Shown: positions 14,720 to 22,032 of the stretch, in pieces
How positions within the stretch are numbered: the stretch's first letter is position 1
How the letters are laid out: every line of letters begins with the position of its first letter
Origin: Deinococcus ruber
GTDB taxonomy: Bacteria > Deinococcota > Deinococci > Deinococcales > Deinococcaceae
Assembly (NCBI RefSeq): GCF_014648095.1
Contig: NZ_BMQL01000070.1
Span: 1-22,032, forward strand
Direction of reading: 5' to 3'
Length of the DNA: 22,032 bases
Position numbers and translations under genes: made by a program
The notes under the pieces: generated by a model
Databases searched by the model: none
What the model was told of the DNA's origin: nothing
Seen by the model: the letters and a program-made list of their open reading frames with translations, nothing else

Positions 14720-15740
14720 TGGCAATCCTTCCGGTCTGGGCCTGAGATGGTGTAGGAAAGCTGCCTGCCCACAGCGCTTCCACGTCGTCTTCCCGCAGCG
14801 CTTCCACGCCGATCTTCATATAGCTGTTGCCCTTGGCCGAGAAGAAATCGTGGGTGGTGCTGCCGGTGCGAATGCCGTTGCGAACCACCGGATGAATCTC
14901 CTGATCTTCGAACGGGCGCTCCAGATTCAGATTGTCGGACAGCACGTTGAAATTGAAGCGGATAAAGCGTTTCACGTCGGCCACCAGCGACACGTCGGCG
15001 TACAGCACCTGACTGTAGGCCACCTCGTTGGTGTACAGCACCTGAAGCGTCTCGCCGTACCACGTGCGGGCCGCTTCCTGCTCGTCGGCACTCAGAGCCT
15101 CGAAGCGCTCCTGGGCCAGCATGGCGACGTAGACGCCGTGTACCGCTTCGTCCAGAATGATCAGATTGAAGATCTCGCCTGCCGACACCATGCGCCCCTG
15201 TCCGGCCAGATACAGCGGATAGAAAAACCCGCTGTAAAACAGGGCGGTTTCCAGCATGCACGACACCACCATTTTCTTCCACAGCCCCATATTCGAGGTG
15301 TCGGGGTCGTTGAACACGTCCTGAATGAAGGCGATCTTGAACTGAAGGTGCGGCTGGGTACGCACCCACTCGAACACCTCCCGCTCTTCCGAGGTGGTCA
15401 GGAAGGTCTTGTTCATCAGGCTGTACGAGCGGGCGTGAATGTCTTCCATCATGCCCTGAAATTGCAGCACCGCCTTGCGGATATGCCCATCGACCAGGCC
15501 GCGCAGGGTGGGCATGCCGACCTCGCCCTGCAAGGTGTCGAGAATGTTCAGACCTGCCGAGGCGTGAATGTACGTCCAGCGCTCTGCCTCTTCGAGCGAC
15601 TTCCAGACCAGCGCGTCGTTGGTGAGCGGAATTTCTTCCGGGAACCACAGCTGTGAGGTGTACTTCTCGTAGAAGGTGACCGAGAAGCTGTCTTCCGGTT
15701 CGCTCCAGTTGGTCGCAGAAAAGGGGGTACGGGGGGTCAT
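14712..15740 (-). CDS. nrdF: Class Ib ribonucleotide reductase beta subunit
   Basis: The small subunit has 342 residues and houses the dimetal-tyrosyl radical cofactor. All ligands are seen with NrdF spacing: D68 (NILDTLQG), E99 and H102 (MMEDIHARSYS) with radical Tyr106, E164 (CMLETALFYSGFFYPL), and E198 and H201 (LDEAVHGVY). With NrdI present, the cofactor is probably dimanganese, which suits a Mn-accumulating organism. The C-terminal part (FFSAKGNSYMKIGVEALREDDVE) is the flexible tail that docks on NrdE. CAGGAG precedes the ATG at 15740. The gene starts 46 bases after nrdE and overlaps the redoxin gene at its end, so the order nrdI-nrdE-nrdF-redoxin reads as one operon. Confidence 0.97.
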   Translation of the reverse strand: MTPRTPFSATNWSEPEDSFSVTFYEKYTSQLWFPEEIPLTNDALVWKSLEEAERWTYIHASAGLNILDTLQGEVGMPTLRGLVDGHIRKAVLQFQGMMEDIHARSYSLMNKTFLTTSEEREVFEWVRTQPHLQFKIAFIQDVFNDPDTSNMGLWKKMVVSCMLETALFYSGFFYPLYLAGQGRMVSAGEIFNLIILDEAVHGVYVAMLAQERFEALSADEQEAARTWYGETLQVLYTNEVAYSQVLYADVSLVADVKRFIRFNFNVLSDNLNLERPFEDQEIHPVVRNGIRTGSTTHDFFSAKGNSYMKIGVEALREDDVEALWAGSFPTPSQAQTGRIAND

Positions 15741-15786
15741 GAAAGCTCCTGGGAGGCAGAGAAACGGTGGGGGGCGGGCGACTGGC

Positions 15787-17874
15787 TCAGATGGCGCAGC
15801 TCAGGCACTCGTCGATGCTGGCCTTCCGCATCCGGGTGTAATACAGCGTCTTGATGCCGCGCAGATAGGCATAGATGTAATACGACTGCAAGGTGCGGGT
15901 GGTGGCGCTGCCCGGCACGAACAGCGTGCAGGAAATGCCCTGATCGACGTGCTTCTGGGCGGCAGCCACGGTGTCGAGCACGCGGCGCTGATCCATGTCG
16001 TAGGCCTCTTCATAAAACCATTCGGTGGCTTCGCTCAGGTGCGGCATCGGATAGATGGTGCGGGCCTTGTTGCTGGTGCGCGTTTCGACCTTCTCAGTAA
16101 TGGGCATGATGCTGGCCGAGGCGTGCGACACATACGAGATGCTGCCCGTCGGGGCAATCGCCATCACGAACGAGTGTGCCAGTCCGTGCTGGGCGATGTC
16201 CTGGGTCAGTTGCTGCCAGTCTTCGCGGGTGGGCAGCGTGTGGCCCCCGAACAGCGCCGCCACTTCTGGCGTGTGAGGCACGAAGTCGTGTTCCAGATAC
16301 TGCGCGAAGTGCTCGCCCGTCTGGTATCGGCTGCCCTGAAAGCCGCTGAATACGAAGCCGGTGTCTCTGGCGATCTGCATACTGGTGCGCCGGGCATGGT
16401 AGTGCACAGCCGCAAAAAACACGTCCACGAATTCCAGCGCCTCGGGCGAACCGTAGACCAGTTCGTGTTTTGCCAGAAACGAATGCAGCCCCATCGCGCC
16501 CAGTCCAATCGAGCGCATCTCCTCGTTGGCCCGCTTGACGGCGGGAACTTCGGGAATCGAGGTGCTGTTCGCCACGTTGTCGAGCATCCGCACGGCGGCG
16601 GTCACGACCCGCCCGATGTCGCTGCTCTGCATGGTCTGCTCGATCACCAACGACGCCAGATTGCACGACACGTCCAGCCCCACGCGGTCTTTGGCTTCCT
16701 GCCCGTAGGCGTGGAAATAGCTGGGGGTGGTGGGCTGCAAGATTTCCGAGCACAGGTTGCTCATCTTGATGCTGCCGACGTTGGGAATGGGATTCACGCG
16801 GTTGGCGTTGCCCTCGAACAGCAGGTAGGGGTAGCCGCTCTCGCCCTGGGTCACGGCGATTTCTTCCAGAATGCGCCGGGCCGAAATTCGCTTTTTACGG
16901 ATGTTGGGGTTGTCGGCCAGCGTCTGATATTCCCGCGTCCAGTCGATGCTGGTGAACTCGCGGCCCGTTTCCTGAAACAACGAATGCGGGTAGAACTGAA
17001 AGATATCCTCGCCCGAACGCACTTTTTCCATGAAGATATCTGGAATGGTGGCCCCTACCGACAGGGTTTTCAGGCGGGCGTCCTCATCGCTGGCGATCTT
17101 TTTTGCCGACAGCGTGTCCAGAAAATCGACATGCATCACGCTCAGGTAGATGGCTCCGGCTCCGGGGCGCTGCCCGGCCTGATCGGCGTAGCGCAGCATG
17201 TTGTCGAGCATCTTGGCAACGCCCATCACGCCCTTGGTCACGTTCTGGATGCCGCGCAGCGACTCGCCCCGCCCACGCAGGTTGCTGACCTCGACGCCGA
17301 TGCCGCCGCCGCCCTTGCTGAGTTCGGCCACAAAGCTGAGGGTCTTGGTGATGGAATTCAGGTTGTCAGTGCAGTCCTGAAGCAGAAAGCAGCTCACCAG
17401 TCGCCCGGTGTTGGCCTTGCCGCTGTTCATCAGGGTGGGCGTGGCGGGCGTGAAGGTCTGGGTAATCAGATGGTGCACCAGTTCCAGCGCTTCCTGCACG
17501 CTGCTGGAGCGGGCGAGCGCCGTGATGCTCAGTCGGTCCTCGTAGCGCTCCAGCCAGCGGCCCCGGTCGGGCGTCATGGTGGCGTACTCGTTGTAGAACT
17601 TGTAGGCCCCCATAAAGGCCTTGAAGCGGAACTTGTAGCCGTAGGCCCGCACGAAGACCGCCTGCACCTCTTCGGGGGTGTAGCGGGCGAACACCGAAGG
17701 GTCCCAGATGCCGTGTTCGGTCAGGTAGCGAATCTTCTCGGCCAGGTCGTGAAAGAAGACGGTATTGGGGTTGACCTTCTCCTGAAAATAGACCTGAAGG
17801 GCGTCGTTGTCGAAGCGGGTATCGACCAGGTTGCCCGCCAGAATCTTGTTGTTCAGTTCAATCCAGCGTTCCAT
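15787..17874 (-). CDS. nrdE: Class Ib ribonucleotide reductase alpha subunit
   Basis: The catalytic subunit has 695 residues and reduces ribonucleoside diphosphates to deoxy forms. Active-site pieces are present: the redox cysteines in GRLVSCFLLQ and LDVSCNLASL, and the radical Cys with its Asn and Glu partners in MSNLCSEI. The radical-transfer tyrosine pair is in GIKTLYYTRMR, and the C-terminal CLSC pair is what the redoxin recharges. There is no N-terminal ATP-cone, as expected for class Ib, so dATP inhibition through a cone is not expected. No intein interrupts it. The ATG at 17874 has AAGGAG six bases upstream and lies inside the end of nrdI (17-base overlap), implying coupled translation. 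Confidence 0.97.
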   Translation of the reverse strand: MERWIELNNKILAGNLVDTRFDNDALQVYFQEKVNPNTVFFHDLAEKIRYLTEHGIWDPSVFARYTPEEVQAVFVRAYGYKFRFKAFMGAYKFYNEYATMTPDRGRWLERYEDRLSITALARSSSVQEALELVHHLITQTFTPATPTLMNSGKANTGRLVSCFLLQDCTDNLNSITKTLSFVAELSKGGGGIGVEVSNLRGRGESLRGIQNVTKGVMGVAKMLDNMLRYADQAGQRPGAGAIYLSVMHVDFLDTLSAKKIASDEDARLKTLSVGATIPDIFMEKVRSGEDIFQFYPHSLFQETGREFTSIDWTREYQTLADNPNIRKKRISARRILEEIAVTQGESGYPYLLFEGNANRVNPIPNVGSIKMSNLCSEILQPTTPSYFHAYGQEAKDRVGLDVSCNLASLVIEQTMQSSDIGRVVTAAVRMLDNVANSTSIPEVPAVKRANEEMRSIGLGAMGLHSFLAKHELVYGSPEALEFVDVFFAAVHYHARRTSMQIARDTGFVFSGFQGSRYQTGEHFAQYLEHDFVPHTPEVAALFGGHTLPTREDWQQLTQDIAQHGLAHSFVMAIAPTGSISYVSHASASIMPITEKVETRTSNKARTIYPMPHLSEATEWFYEEAYDMDQRRVLDTVAAAQKHVDQGISCTLFVPGSATTRTLQSYYIYAYLRGIKTLYYTRMRKASIDECLSCAI

Positions 17875-18286
17875 ACAGACTCCTTACGTTGTGGGTGGGC
17901 TGTGTTGCTGTCCTGCCGTAAGTGCCCATCTGTGCCCTGAGCCAGTTCGCCACGATCTCGCGGTCTGCGGCGCTGCCCGCCTTGTTGATCTTTGCCACCA
18001 GAGGCACGCCGTACTGAGCGGCAATCTGCTCGCCAGCACGGGCAAAATTCGCCCCCCAGTGAAAACTGCCGCTCGACACCACGCCTCTGAGTCCGTTGGC
18101 CTGCTGCGTCAGAAACCGGGCCGTGGTTTCGGGAACGCCGCCAGTGCCGAAGGTGTAGGTCATCAGCAGATACTCTCCGGCAGGAACGTCACGGCGGAGG
18201 TCGTGGACGGGAAGGCCGCTGAGACGCTGAATCTCGGCAGCAAAACGGCGCACGTTTCCGGTCATCGAGTCGTAAAAGATCTGCAT
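17858..18286 (-). CDS. nrdI: NrdI flavodoxin-like cofactor activase
   Basis: NrdI is a 142-residue FMN flavodoxin-like protein that delivers the oxidant needed to assemble the Mn(III)2-tyrosyl radical on NrdF. The phosphate-binding loop is FYDSMTGNVRRFA. The flavin loops are TYTFGTGGVPETT and SSGSFHWGANFARAG, all typical of NrdI. The frame is open further upstream, but family residues begin at MQIFYDS and AGGAG lies six bases before the ATG at 18286. It is the first gene of the operon. Its promoter (18454-18482) leaves a leader of about 160 bases, and NrdR-like boxes overlap the -35. Confidence 0.95.
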   Translation of the reverse strand: MQIFYDSMTGNVRRFAAEIQRLSGLPVHDLRRDVPAGEYLLMTYTFGTGGVPETTARFLTQQANGLRGVVSSGSFHWGANFARAGEQIAAQYGVPLVAKINKAGSAADREIVANWLRAQMGTYGRTATQPTHNVRSLYGTLD

Positions 18287-18453
18287 GGATGGCTCCTGAG
18301 GGGCGTGCGAACAGCAGACCATGCTGCTGGGAGAACAGACCAGCGGCATGGAGGTGGATGAAAGGATGAGGGTAGACAGACGCGGTAGGTCATGCCAGCT
18401 GTAGACCCTTCCAGCGAGCAAATCCCGGCGTTCCTGCCTTCGTTTCGCACAGG

Positions 18454-18482
18454 AGTCTACAGGTGGTACATCCGAGCGTCAA
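18454..18482 (-). promoter_or_regulatory. nrd operon promoter
   Basis: On the minus strand TTGACG (18477-18482), a 17-bp spacer and TAGACT (18454-18459) form a vegetative promoter for nrdIEF. The -35 lies inside one of two NrdR-like boxes, so repressor binding would block polymerase. Confidence 0.65.
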
Positions 18483-18523
18483 GCTGTAGTACTACGGAAA
18501 GCCAAAGGTACTAGATGTAGTAC
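18477..18523. promoter_or_regulatory. Pair of NrdR-like boxes
   Basis: GTACTAGATGTAGTAC (18508-18523) is a palindrome with only the two central-flank positions off, and CGTCAAGCTGTAGTAC (18477-18492) matches it at 11 of 16 positions including the whole TGTAGTAC right half. The two are spaced exactly 31 bp. NrdR, the general repressor of ribonucleotide reductase genes, binds paired palindromic boxes about three helical turns apart, so spacing and position both fit. The nrdR gene itself is not in the window. Confidence 0.65.
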
Positions 18524-18663
18524 GGCAGTGACGGGGATGCTCCTTCAGCCGGATCGGCAACGGTGGCAGTTTACAGCCCTTTCGCCTGTGGGTGGGCATA
18601 TCCCAGAGTGTGCGTCCGGACTCGCCCTGCTCTGCCTCTCTGATCGGGTCTGTTGTGGGCAGC

Positions 18664-20073
18664 TCAGGCGGGGCTGTCGTGCGGCACTGCGACCACAGGA
18701 TCGCGGAGCAGGGTCACGAGCAGCGTCAGTACCGACGTCGCGACCAGCACCCAGGTCAGCGACTGGAATCCGGCAGTGGTGGCGCTGGGGCGGAAGGTGA
18801 AGCCGATGACGCTCGACGACGCGATGGAGCCGAGGTAATTGAAAGTTCTGAACAGACCTGCCGCGCTGCCCGCCCCCTCTCTGGGAGCCTGAGCGTACAG
18901 CGTCTGCTGGTTGGCGAAATTGGTCAGACCCCAGGGAATGCCCAGCAGCAGCGACACGCCGATCAGCAGCCACAACGACGCCACCTGCGGAACGGCGGCA
19001 TACAGCACCATGCACACCACCTGCAGCGCGGCACCGATGACCAGCAGGCCATGCAGACGCAGCTGCGGCAGGCGGGCCACCAGCAGGGCGCACACGATCG
19101 ACACCGCCGAAGTGGGCAACAGCACCAGGCCCGTCTGGGTGGGCGTAAACGAACGGGCTTCCTGGAGCCACTGTGGCAGACCGTAGAAGATGCTGTAGGT
19201 AATCAGGGCGGTCAGCGCCTGTCGCAGATACGTCAGGAGCAGCGGGCGATTTCCCGCGAGCATCCGCACATCGAGAAATGCTGCCGGGGTGCGCCTTTCC
19301 ACGGCGTACAGCGCGGCGAAGGACACCACCGACAGACCCAGCCAGCCGTACAGCGGGGCCGGATGAAGCTGCATCAGAAACAGCATCAGCGAGGTCAGTG
19401 CCACGCTGAAAAGGCCCACGCCCGGCAGATCGAGCGAACGCCCGAGGGTCCTGAAGGCCGCAGGTCGGCCATCTCGCGGCAGCTTCATGAAGGCCAGCCC
19501 CAGCCCCAGCAGCGTGACCGGCACATTGATCAGAAACACGGCCCGCCAGCCGACGCTCCCCACCAGCAGCCCGCCCAGGGTCGGCCCGACGATGGCGGTG
19601 ATCTGGTTGGCGACGGTAATGGCTGCCAGTGTGGTCGGCGGTGTGGGCTGCCCACTCTGTTCGGCGTGGCGACGCAGCAGCGTAATCGCGCACGGATAGC
19701 CTGCCGAGGTGCCCAGCCCGATCAGCATGCGCGACACGATCAGCCACGGCAGACTGGGGGCCAGACCGCCGATCACGCCGCCCAGCAGCGCCACCGACAG
19801 GCCGAACTGAAACACCCGGCGCGGCCCGAACAGGTCGGCCAGGCGGCCCATCAGGGGCTGCGCGACCGCTGCCACCAGATACAGGCACGCCACCAGCCAC
19901 GCGGTCTGAGCGCTGCTGACGTGCAGGGCGCGGCCAATAGGCGTCAGGGCAGTGGCGATCAGCGAGGAATTGATCGGATTGAGCATGGTGCCGATCAGCA
20001 GCGAGGCCACCAGCAGCGGCGGCACCGCTCGTCGGCCAGAGGGCGCGGCTGTCACAGAGCCTCCGAGTTTCAT
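18664..20073 (-). CDS. MFS drug-efflux-like transporter (DHA2 type)
   Basis: The protein has 469 residues with about fourteen membrane helices, the length and topology of the DHA2 family of proton-driven multidrug exporters. Motif A is GRLADLFGPRRVF (about residues 76-88). Antiporter motif C is seen as TAIVGPTLGGLL (about 159-170), followed by the typical GWRAVFLINVPVTLLG. The start is set at ATG 20073 (MKLGGS): GGAGG lies four bases upstream, and the extra 41 codons of the open frame beyond it do not look like protein. The substrate cannot be told. The gene lies upstream of the nrd operon in the same direction, but the nrd promoter is separate. No local regulator is adjacent. Confidence 0.93.
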   Translation of the reverse strand: MKLGGSVTAAPSGRRAVPPLLVASLLIGTMLNPINSSLIATALTPIGRALHVSSAQTAWLVACLYLVAAVAQPLMGRLADLFGPRRVFQFGLSVALLGGVIGGLAPSLPWLIVSRMLIGLGTSAGYPCAITLLRRHAEQSGQPTPPTTLAAITVANQITAIVGPTLGGLLVGSVGWRAVFLINVPVTLLGLGLAFMKLPRDGRPAAFRTLGRSLDLPGVGLFSVALTSLMLFLMQLHPAPLYGWLGLSVVSFAALYAVERRTPAAFLDVRMLAGNRPLLLTYLRQALTALITYSIFYGLPQWLQEARSFTPTQTGLVLLPTSAVSIVCALLVARLPQLRLHGLLVIGAALQVVCMVLYAAVPQVASLWLLIGVSLLLGIPWGLTNFANQQTLYAQAPREGAGSAAGLFRTFNYLGSIASSSVIGFTFRPSATTAGFQSLTWVLVATSVLTLLVTLLRDPVVAVPHDSPA

Positions 20074-20692
20074 ACAGCCTCCGTCAGGCAACAGCCGTGT
20101 GTGCCAGAAAACCTCTGTAGACGGGCATCGCCTCCCCTTCACGGGGCACCGGCATTCTGGCACCGCCGCGCCACTCGTCGGCGTTCGCTGTAGCAACCGT
20201 TAAGAGCAGCACTGGAAGAGAGCGGGCCGGGCAACGGTGGGCAGGAATCCGGAATTCTTGCAGGTCTGCCCTGAAATGCACAGAACGGCTGAATTTCCGA
20301 ATGCGCCCGCAGGCATGAACATGAATTCTGGCCTATCTTCCGCCGAATTCTCTGAACTGTGCTGGCTATAGAGCCTCCTTCGCTCCACCCGCGCCAGAAG
20401 CACACTCTGACCGTTGTCGCCTGGACTGTGTTGGCTCAGTTCCGCCCTTCATGAAGTCGGTTGTGCCCACCTGTAAGGTTTGTAGGATCGCCTACGCTCT
20501 AAAGTTCAGCCATCAGCACAGAGCGACGCTCCGACTGATAGAGACCGTGAAGCTTGTCCTGTATGCGGGCACCTGGGGCAAGTGGAGTCAATGGTGCGAC
20601 CGGCTATCCGTAAAACCTCCAGCCCTGCCACCCGGCAGGCTCGGGGCCTCATTCCCACAGTGGCGACACCGCCGCTGTATTGGAGCATCCAC
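20074..20692. other. Long intergenic stretch
   Basis: These 619 bases between the MFS gene and the first secreted-protein gene show no frame with family features. Open frames here on both strands look like chance in GC-rich DNA. A TAAAGT (20500-20505) could be a -10 for the downstream gene, but its -35 is poor. Confidence 0.4.
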
Positions 20693-21148
20693 ATGCGTAC
20701 CCTCAAGAACATCGTCCTGCTCTCTGTTCTCGCCCTGTCCGGTTCCGTCTTCGCGGCCACCTCGACCGCCGTCGATTACGACCACGCGACGCTGGCTGTA
20801 ACGGCCAGTGGCACGACCGCTCAGAACGTCAGCTTCACCGTTCCTGCCACTGCGGTCACGATCACCTCGGGCTACATGCGCCCCTCGGCCAGCTACACCA
20901 TTTCGGTGCCTGTCAGCAACACCACCGACCGCAAGATCACCGTCTCGGCGGCACCTACCGTCACTGGTAGCGGAGCCAGTCTGGTCACGGTGAGTGGCGG
21001 AACTGCCCTGACCGATCTGGCAGCAGGCTCGGACGGATCGTTGACCTACACCGTGACGACCAGCGCGTCGGCCAGTGCCGCAGACTTTGCAGGCAAGACT
21101 GTGACTATTACCTTCGACATCACCGCGACCAGCACCGCGACCAACTGA
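20693..21148 (+). CDS. Small secreted beta-rich protein, unknown function
   Basis: The protein has 151 residues. A clean signal peptide (MRTLKNIVLLSVLALSGSVFA, cleavage near residue 21) is followed by a Ser/Thr/Ala/Val-rich mature part with alternating strands: TLAVTASGTTAQNVSFTVPA, SYTISVPVSNTTDRKITVSA, and TVTITFDITATSTATN at the end. It contains no cysteine or enzyme motif. The composition resembles immunoglobulin-like or pilin-like surface subunits. The ATG at 20693 has GGAG eight bases upstream, and the frame further upstream (to 20582) lacks protein-like text. A second secreted protein follows 101 bases later behind a hairpin. I do not recognise the family. Confidence 0.82.
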   Translation: MRTLKNIVLLSVLALSGSVFAATSTAVDYDHATLAVTASGTTAQNVSFTVPATAVTITSGYMRPSASYTISVPVSNTTDRKITVSAAPTVTGSGASLVTVSGGTALTDLAAGSDGSLTYTVTTSASASAADFAGKTVTITFDITATSTATN

Positions 21149-21208
21149 AGCAAGTTCATATCGACGGCGGCAGAAACTGACCGAGCCGCTTTGAAGCAGG
21201 GAAGGCAG

Positions 21209-21232
21209 CAGGACGGGCAATTGCTCGTCCTG
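21209..21232. terminator. Hairpin between the two secreted-protein genes
   Basis: The self-complementary run from 21209 to 21232 (arms CAGGACG and CGTCCTG around GCAATTGC, one G-T pairing mismatch) is followed by TTT and sits just before the ribosome binding site of the next gene. It could attenuate or stabilise the transcript. The T tract is too short for a strong terminator. Confidence 0.45.
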
Positions 21233-21249
21233 TTTGCCTGAGGAGAGCG

Positions 21250-21849
21250 ATGAAGCGCACGGGAGCCTTTTCACTGTGTCTGCTGTGTGTGTTCGGCGTG
21301 ACCAACGCGCAGTTCAGCACACCCAGTGTGGGAATCAGTCTTCAGCCGACGCAGACGGTGACGTTGCAGGTGGCGCGGCAGGTACGGGTTCAGCCTCAGC
21401 GGCTGGAAATGATGCTCGCGCCAGGACACACCACCGGAACGCTCACCTTCACGGTGTTCAGCGAGGTGCCCACAGAGATTTTCATCCGGTCGAGCAGCCC
21501 GCAACTGGTGAGCCGGAGCGGGCCGGATACCCCCATCGTGCTGGCCCCGTACAGCGAGCAGAACGTGAGTCTGGTGGCGCTGGCCGCCCACAGCGGGACG
21601 CTGACCATTACCAATAAAAACGGCGAGATCATAGATCAGCGGCCTTATATCATTGCGCCTGCCAAGGTGGTCTATCAGGGTGCGTCTCTGAATTATAGTC
21701 CGTCCAGTAACCGCGTAGGACTGTCGTATACCGTCAGTGGCGTCACATCGTCGCCGCTCGATCCGATCTGGAGTGCCGGAATCAATATGGGCATCAATAC
21801 CCATACCCAGGATCTCAGTGGCGGTGTCAACATCAATGTCAACTGGTAG
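21250..21849 (+). CDS. Secreted beta-rich protein with aromatic C-terminus, unknown function
   Basis: The protein has 199 residues with a signal peptide (MKRTGAFSLCLLCVFGVTNA, cleavage before Q21). The middle (about 25-125) reads as a beta-sandwich: VGISLQPTQTVTLQVARQVRV, HTTGTLTFTVFSEVPTEIFI and SEQNVSLVALAAHSGTLTIT. The last 35 residues (GLSYTVSG, WSAGINMGINTHT, GGVNINVNW) alternate polar and non-polar residues and end in Trp, like the final strands of outer-membrane proteins. AGGAG lies six bases before the ATG. Codon use is more AT-rich from about nt 21600 on. It forms a pair with the upstream secreted protein, and joint surface assembly is a guess. No family is recognised. Confidence 0.82.
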   Translation: MKRTGAFSLCLLCVFGVTNAQFSTPSVGISLQPTQTVTLQVARQVRVQPQRLEMMLAPGHTTGTLTFTVFSEVPTEIFIRSSSPQLVSRSGPDTPIVLAPYSEQNVSLVALAAHSGTLTITNKNGEIIDQRPYIIAPAKVVYQGASLNYSPSSNRVGLSYTVSGVTSSPLDPIWSAGINMGINTHTQDLSGGVNINVNW

Positions 21850-21878
21850 AAAAGAACTCGCGCCATGGACCAATAGAT

Positions 21879-21913
21879 CTGAGGGGTGGACTAAGCTTTA
21901 GTCCACCCCTCAG
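21879..21913. terminator. Perfect 16-bp hairpin
   Basis: A perfect 16-bp stem (21879-21894 with 21898-21913) with a three-base GCT loop lies 30 bases after the last secreted-protein gene. There is no T tract on either side, so it may be a rho-independent-like bidirectional stop, an mRNA-stabilising end, or a remnant of a mobile element. Confidence 0.6.
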
Positions 21914-21973
21914 TCTATGCAGCAACGGGTGCTGATGTAAGCAAAACCATTTCGTCTTCGGAGTGTCAGTCGG

Positions 21974-22032
21974 CTAAGTAGGGGACAGTTTGCTGGCACA
22001 GGCTAGGAAGTCGCGGATGAATACCGTCTCAG
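21974..22032 (-). CDS. Possible C-terminal end of a gene running off the window
   Basis: On the minus strand the last 59 bases read ETVFIRDFLACASKLSPT and then TAG (21974-21976), with no start inside the window. The LS-x-T ending recalls some IS4-type transposases, but 18 residues cannot decide it. Confidence 0.2.
   Translation of the reverse strand, partial: ETVFIRDFLACASKLSPT

Noticed and set aside
15676..17940. 754-codon plus-strand open frame opposite nrdE
   Set aside because: It is the antisense shadow of nrdE and nrdF, His- and Gly-rich as expected from antisense of GC-rich codons.
18592..20193. 533-codon plus-strand open frame opposite the MFS gene
   Set aside because: Low-complexity Gln/His/Arg-rich antisense shadow of the transporter gene.
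20200..20405. Small minus-strand frames in the gap before the first secreted protein
   Set aside because: No ribosome binding site, signal peptide or recognisable motif.

Overview
The window is GC-rich and looks like a plasmid or megaplasmid segment of a Deinococcus-type bacterium. Three features point there: a plasmid replication initiator with an iteron array, a class Ib ribonucleotide reductase operon of the kind Deinococcus carries on secondary replicons, and a leaderless promoter (a -10 hexamer five bases from an ATG), a layout common in Deinococcus. The assignment is inference; no ribosomal or other taxonomic marker gene is present.

Layout. (1) 140-5086, surface-polysaccharide region: an acyltransferase-3 membrane protein, a divergent secreted SGNH hydrolase, a duplicated RNase H-fold protein on the minus strand, then a decayed alginate-type O-acetylation block (AlgF and AlgX/AlgJ-like) broken by several one-base frameshifts. 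(2) 5199-8518, replication module: a RepA-type initiator (minus strand), an AT-rich segment, nine direct iterons at about 33-bp pitch, and an AraC-family regulator. Two further identical iteron copies lie in opposite orientation at the two ends of the module. (3) 8683-10589: a MerR-like regulator translationally coupled to a soluble VWA (MIDAS) protein, with a readable leaderless promoter and operator dyad. (4) 10876-12645: a TPR-GGDEF protein split by an in-frame TGA. (5) 12700-14338: an HxlR regulator divergent from an aldo/keto reductase. (6) 14432-18523: the nrdI-nrdE-nrdF-redoxin operon with a recognisable promoter and a pair of NrdR-like boxes. (7) 18664-20073: a DHA2-like MFS exporter. 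(8) 20693-21849: two small secreted beta-rich proteins of unknown function, followed by a perfect 16-bp hairpin.

How the genes work together. NrdI, NrdE, NrdF and the CPQC redoxin form a complete class Ib dNTP-synthesis set. NrdI would supply the oxidant that assembles the dimanganese-tyrosyl cofactor of NrdF, and the redoxin would re-reduce the C-terminal cysteines of NrdE. The MerR protein probably controls its own promoter and the VWA partner. HxlR probably controls the aldo/keto reductase. The left-hand polysaccharide acetylation genes look like a pathway in decay, or a region with uncorrected single-base sequencing losses. The least explained items are the MerR-VWA pair, the two secreted proteins at the right end, the duplicated RNase H-fold protein and the inverted iteron pair bracketing the replicon.
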